A DNA stretch of 8,885 bases from an uncultured Bacteroidales bacterium (GTDB lineage Bacteria > Bacteroidota > Bacteroidia > Bacteroidales > Paludibacteraceae): assembly GCA_903899865.1 (NCBI GenBank), contig CAIUKZ010000431.1, positions 1-8,885 of the forward strand, given 5' to 3'. Made by a program: the position numbers and the translations under genes. The notes below the pieces were generated by a model. It did no database searches. It saw nothing but the letters and a program-made list of their open reading frames with translations, and was not told the DNA's origin. Shown in pieces: positions 7,600-8,885 of this stretch (position 1 is its first letter; the number at the start of each line of letters is the position of its first letter).

Positions 7600-7764
7600 G
7601 TTAACAAGTAAACAGGTTAACGAGTAAATGGGTTAACGAGTAAACGGGTTGACCAATAAACTCTATGAACTCTATGAACTCTATGAACTTTATGAACTGA
7701 TGAACTGATGAACTCAATGAACCAATAAACCAATAAACTGATAAACTAAATAAACCAATAACAC
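7600..7764 (+). repeat. Tandem array of 20 degenerate 8-9 bp units in front of recA
   Basis: The stretch divides without gaps into 20 units of 8 or 9 bases, nearly all with an AAC core preceded by a purine/T-rich trinucleotide (roughly RTDAACNN). First come GTTAAC-type units alternating with GTAAAC-type units, forming a 16-base higher-order repeat (7600-7663: gttaacaagtaaacag, gttaacgagtaaatgg, gttaacgagtaaacgg, gttgaccaataaactc). Next are four nonamers of the TATGAACTC type (7664-7699), then ATGAACTG/ATGAACTC, AATGAACC and finally AATAAACC/ATAAACTA units. Only GTAAATGG and GTTGACCA lack AAC, and the last unit, AATAACAC, has it shifted. Neighbouring units resemble each other most, as expected from local slippage. 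The array begins 23 bases after the helicase stop codon and ends 6 bases before the recA ATG. Its function is unknown. Confidence 0.85.
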
Positions 7765-7770
7765 AAAAAC

Positions 7771-8793
7771 ATGGCTGAAAAAAACATTGACGAGGCTAAA
7801 AAACCTTCGTTGGAAAAACTAAAAGCATTGCAACTAGCAATGGAGAAAATAGATAAAGACCACGGCAAAGGCACTATCATGAAAATGGGTGACACCAAAG
7901 TGGAAGATGTAGCATTTATCTCTAGTGGTTCACTGGGACTGGATATAGCTCTTGGCGTGGGTGGATATCCACGTGGACGTGTGATAGAAATCTACGGACC
8001 TGAGTCATCTGGTAAAACCACGCTAGCTATTCATGCCATAGCCGAAGCTCAAAAGGCGGGTGGTATAGCTGCCATCATTGATGCTGAGCATGCTTTCGAC
8101 CGCTTTTATGCTGAAAAACTAGGGGTTAACATTGACGAACTACTTATCTCACAGCCTGACAATGGAGAACAAGCACTGGAAATAGCTGACCAACTGATAC
8201 GCTCGTCGGCAGTGGATATCGTAGTGATTGACTCGGTGGCAGCACTGACTCCCAAAGCAGAACTGGAAGGCGATATGGGAGACAGTAAAATGGGACTTCA
8301 AGCCAGATTGATGTCACAAGCGCTTCGTAAACTGACTGCCAATATCAACAAAACGAACACTACTTGTATTTTTATCAACCAGTTGCGTGAAAAAATCGGG
8401 GTGATGTTTGGCAACCCAGAGACCACAACCGGTGGTAATGCACTGAAATTTTATGCCTCTATCCGCTTGGATATCCGCCGCATTGGCCAACTGAAAGAAG
8501 GTGAAGATGTGATAGGCAATCAAACCAGAGTAAAAGTGGTCAAAAACAAAGTAGCACCACCATTCCGCAAAGCAGAGTTTGACATCATGTTTGGTGGTGG
8601 AATATCCAAAACGGGTGAGATACTTGACCTAGGCGTGGAATACGGCATCATCAAAAAAAGCGGGTCCTGGTTTAGCTACGGCGACACCAAACTTGCACAA
8701 GGGCGTGATGCTTCCAAAGCCATCATCAAGGACAACCCTGAACTAGCGGCAGAACTGGAAGCCAAAATCGTAGAGGCAATTAACAATAAATAA
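7771..8793 (+). CDS. recA: Recombinase RecA
   Basis: The product is 340 residues, full length. Visible motifs are Walker A GPESSGKT (76-83), the catalytic Glu106 in DAEHAFD (Glu96 in E. coli), Walker B VVIDS (151-155), loop L1 with ELEGDMGDSKMGLQARLMSQALRKL (about 164-188), the Gln204 switch in FINQLREKIGVMFGNPETTTGGNALKFYAS (Gln194 in E. coli, leading into loop L2) and the C-terminal domain ending near residue 340. The enzyme forms an ATP-dependent filament on single-stranded DNA, drives strand exchange and, where a LexA-type repressor exists, triggers its self-cleavage. The C-terminal tail is short (EAINNK) and lacks the long acidic tail of the E. coli protein. The ATG follows an A-rich leader (acacaaaaac) with no Shine-Dalgarno site. 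The gene directly follows the pcrA/uvrD gene, separated by the octamer array, and ends at a strong terminator. No recX follows within the window. Confidence 0.98.
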   Translation: MAEKNIDEAKKPSLEKLKALQLAMEKIDKDHGKGTIMKMGDTKVEDVAFISSGSLGLDIALGVGGYPRGRVIEIYGPESSGKTTLAIHAIAEAQKAGGIAAIIDAEHAFDRFYAEKLGVNIDELLISQPDNGEQALEIADQLIRSSAVDIVVIDSVAALTPKAELEGDMGDSKMGLQARLMSQALRKLTANINKTNTTCIFINQLREKIGVMFGNPETTTGGNALKFYASIRLDIRRIGQLKEGEDVIGNQTRVKVVKNKVAPPFRKAEFDIMFGGGISKTGEILDLGVEYGIIKKSGSWFSYGDTKLAQGRDASKAIIKDNPELAAELEAKIVEAINNK

Positions 8794-8798
8794 TACTC

Positions 8799-8838
8799 AA
8801 TACTCCCTGCAACTCACTTGTTGTCAGGGAGTATTTTA
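8799..8838 (+). terminator. Intrinsic terminator of recA
   Basis: AATACTCCCTG (8799-8809) pairs perfectly with CAGGGAGTATT (8825-8835). After a single bulged T (8824) the stem continues with CAAC (8810-8813) against GTTG (8820-8823), closing a six-base loop. The hairpin is followed by a T-run (8834-8837). It begins 5 bases after the recA stop codon. The remaining bases to 8885 hold no open frame worth reporting: the ATG at 8856 stops after eight codons. Confidence 0.88.
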
Positions 8839-8885
8839 TTGATTACTAGCTAAAAATGTATCTGTTCTATAAGAGAAACTGAACT

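Noticed and set aside
7600..7764. CRISPR array in front of recA
   Set aside because: The units are contiguous 8-9 bp degenerate repeats without unique spacers, and no cas gene is present.

Overview
This window comes from the chromosome of a member of the Bacteroidota, probably of the Bacteroidales or a related order; the species cannot be told from the sequence. The evidence is a gene whose product matches the type IX secretion plug family (DUF5103), which is restricted to this phylum, a Bacteroidota-style outer-membrane porin, and a lipoprotein built of 'GxCW' fibronectin-like repeats. In addition, AT-rich leaders stand in for Shine-Dalgarno sites, and several upstream regions carry matches to the Bacteroidota -7 promoter box TAnnTTTG.

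Layout. (i) Positions 1-1168 (+) hold the 3' part of a porin-like beta-barrel gene that is open at the left edge. It converges on a minus-strand gene for the type IX secretion plug protein (1209-2459), and one perfect-stem bidirectional terminator sits between them. (ii) A minus-strand lipoprotein gene (2650-3366) follows, then about 400 bases with no convincing gene. (iii) A two-gene minus-strand operon (3776-5104) encodes a PlsC-type acyltransferase followed six bases later by an omega-amidase of the YafV/Nit2 type. (iv) A 156-base divergent control region separates that operon from (v) a plus-strand DNA repair pair: a UvrD/PcrA superfamily 1 helicase (5261-7576) and recA (7771-8793), the latter closed by a strong terminator. 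The last ~45 bases hold nothing recognisable.

The genes fall into three themes: cell envelope (porin, secretion plug, lipoprotein, acyltransferase), metabolite repair (omega-amidase) and recombination/repair (UvrD/PcrA and RecA, which act on the same single-stranded DNA intermediates).

All the coding genes belong to known families; I see no mobile element, CRISPR array, RNA gene or novel multi-gene system. The most unusual thing here is non-coding: a 165-base array of 20 tandem degenerate 8-9 bp units, nearly all with an AAC core, filling the space between uvrD/pcrA and recA and ending six bases before the recA start codon.
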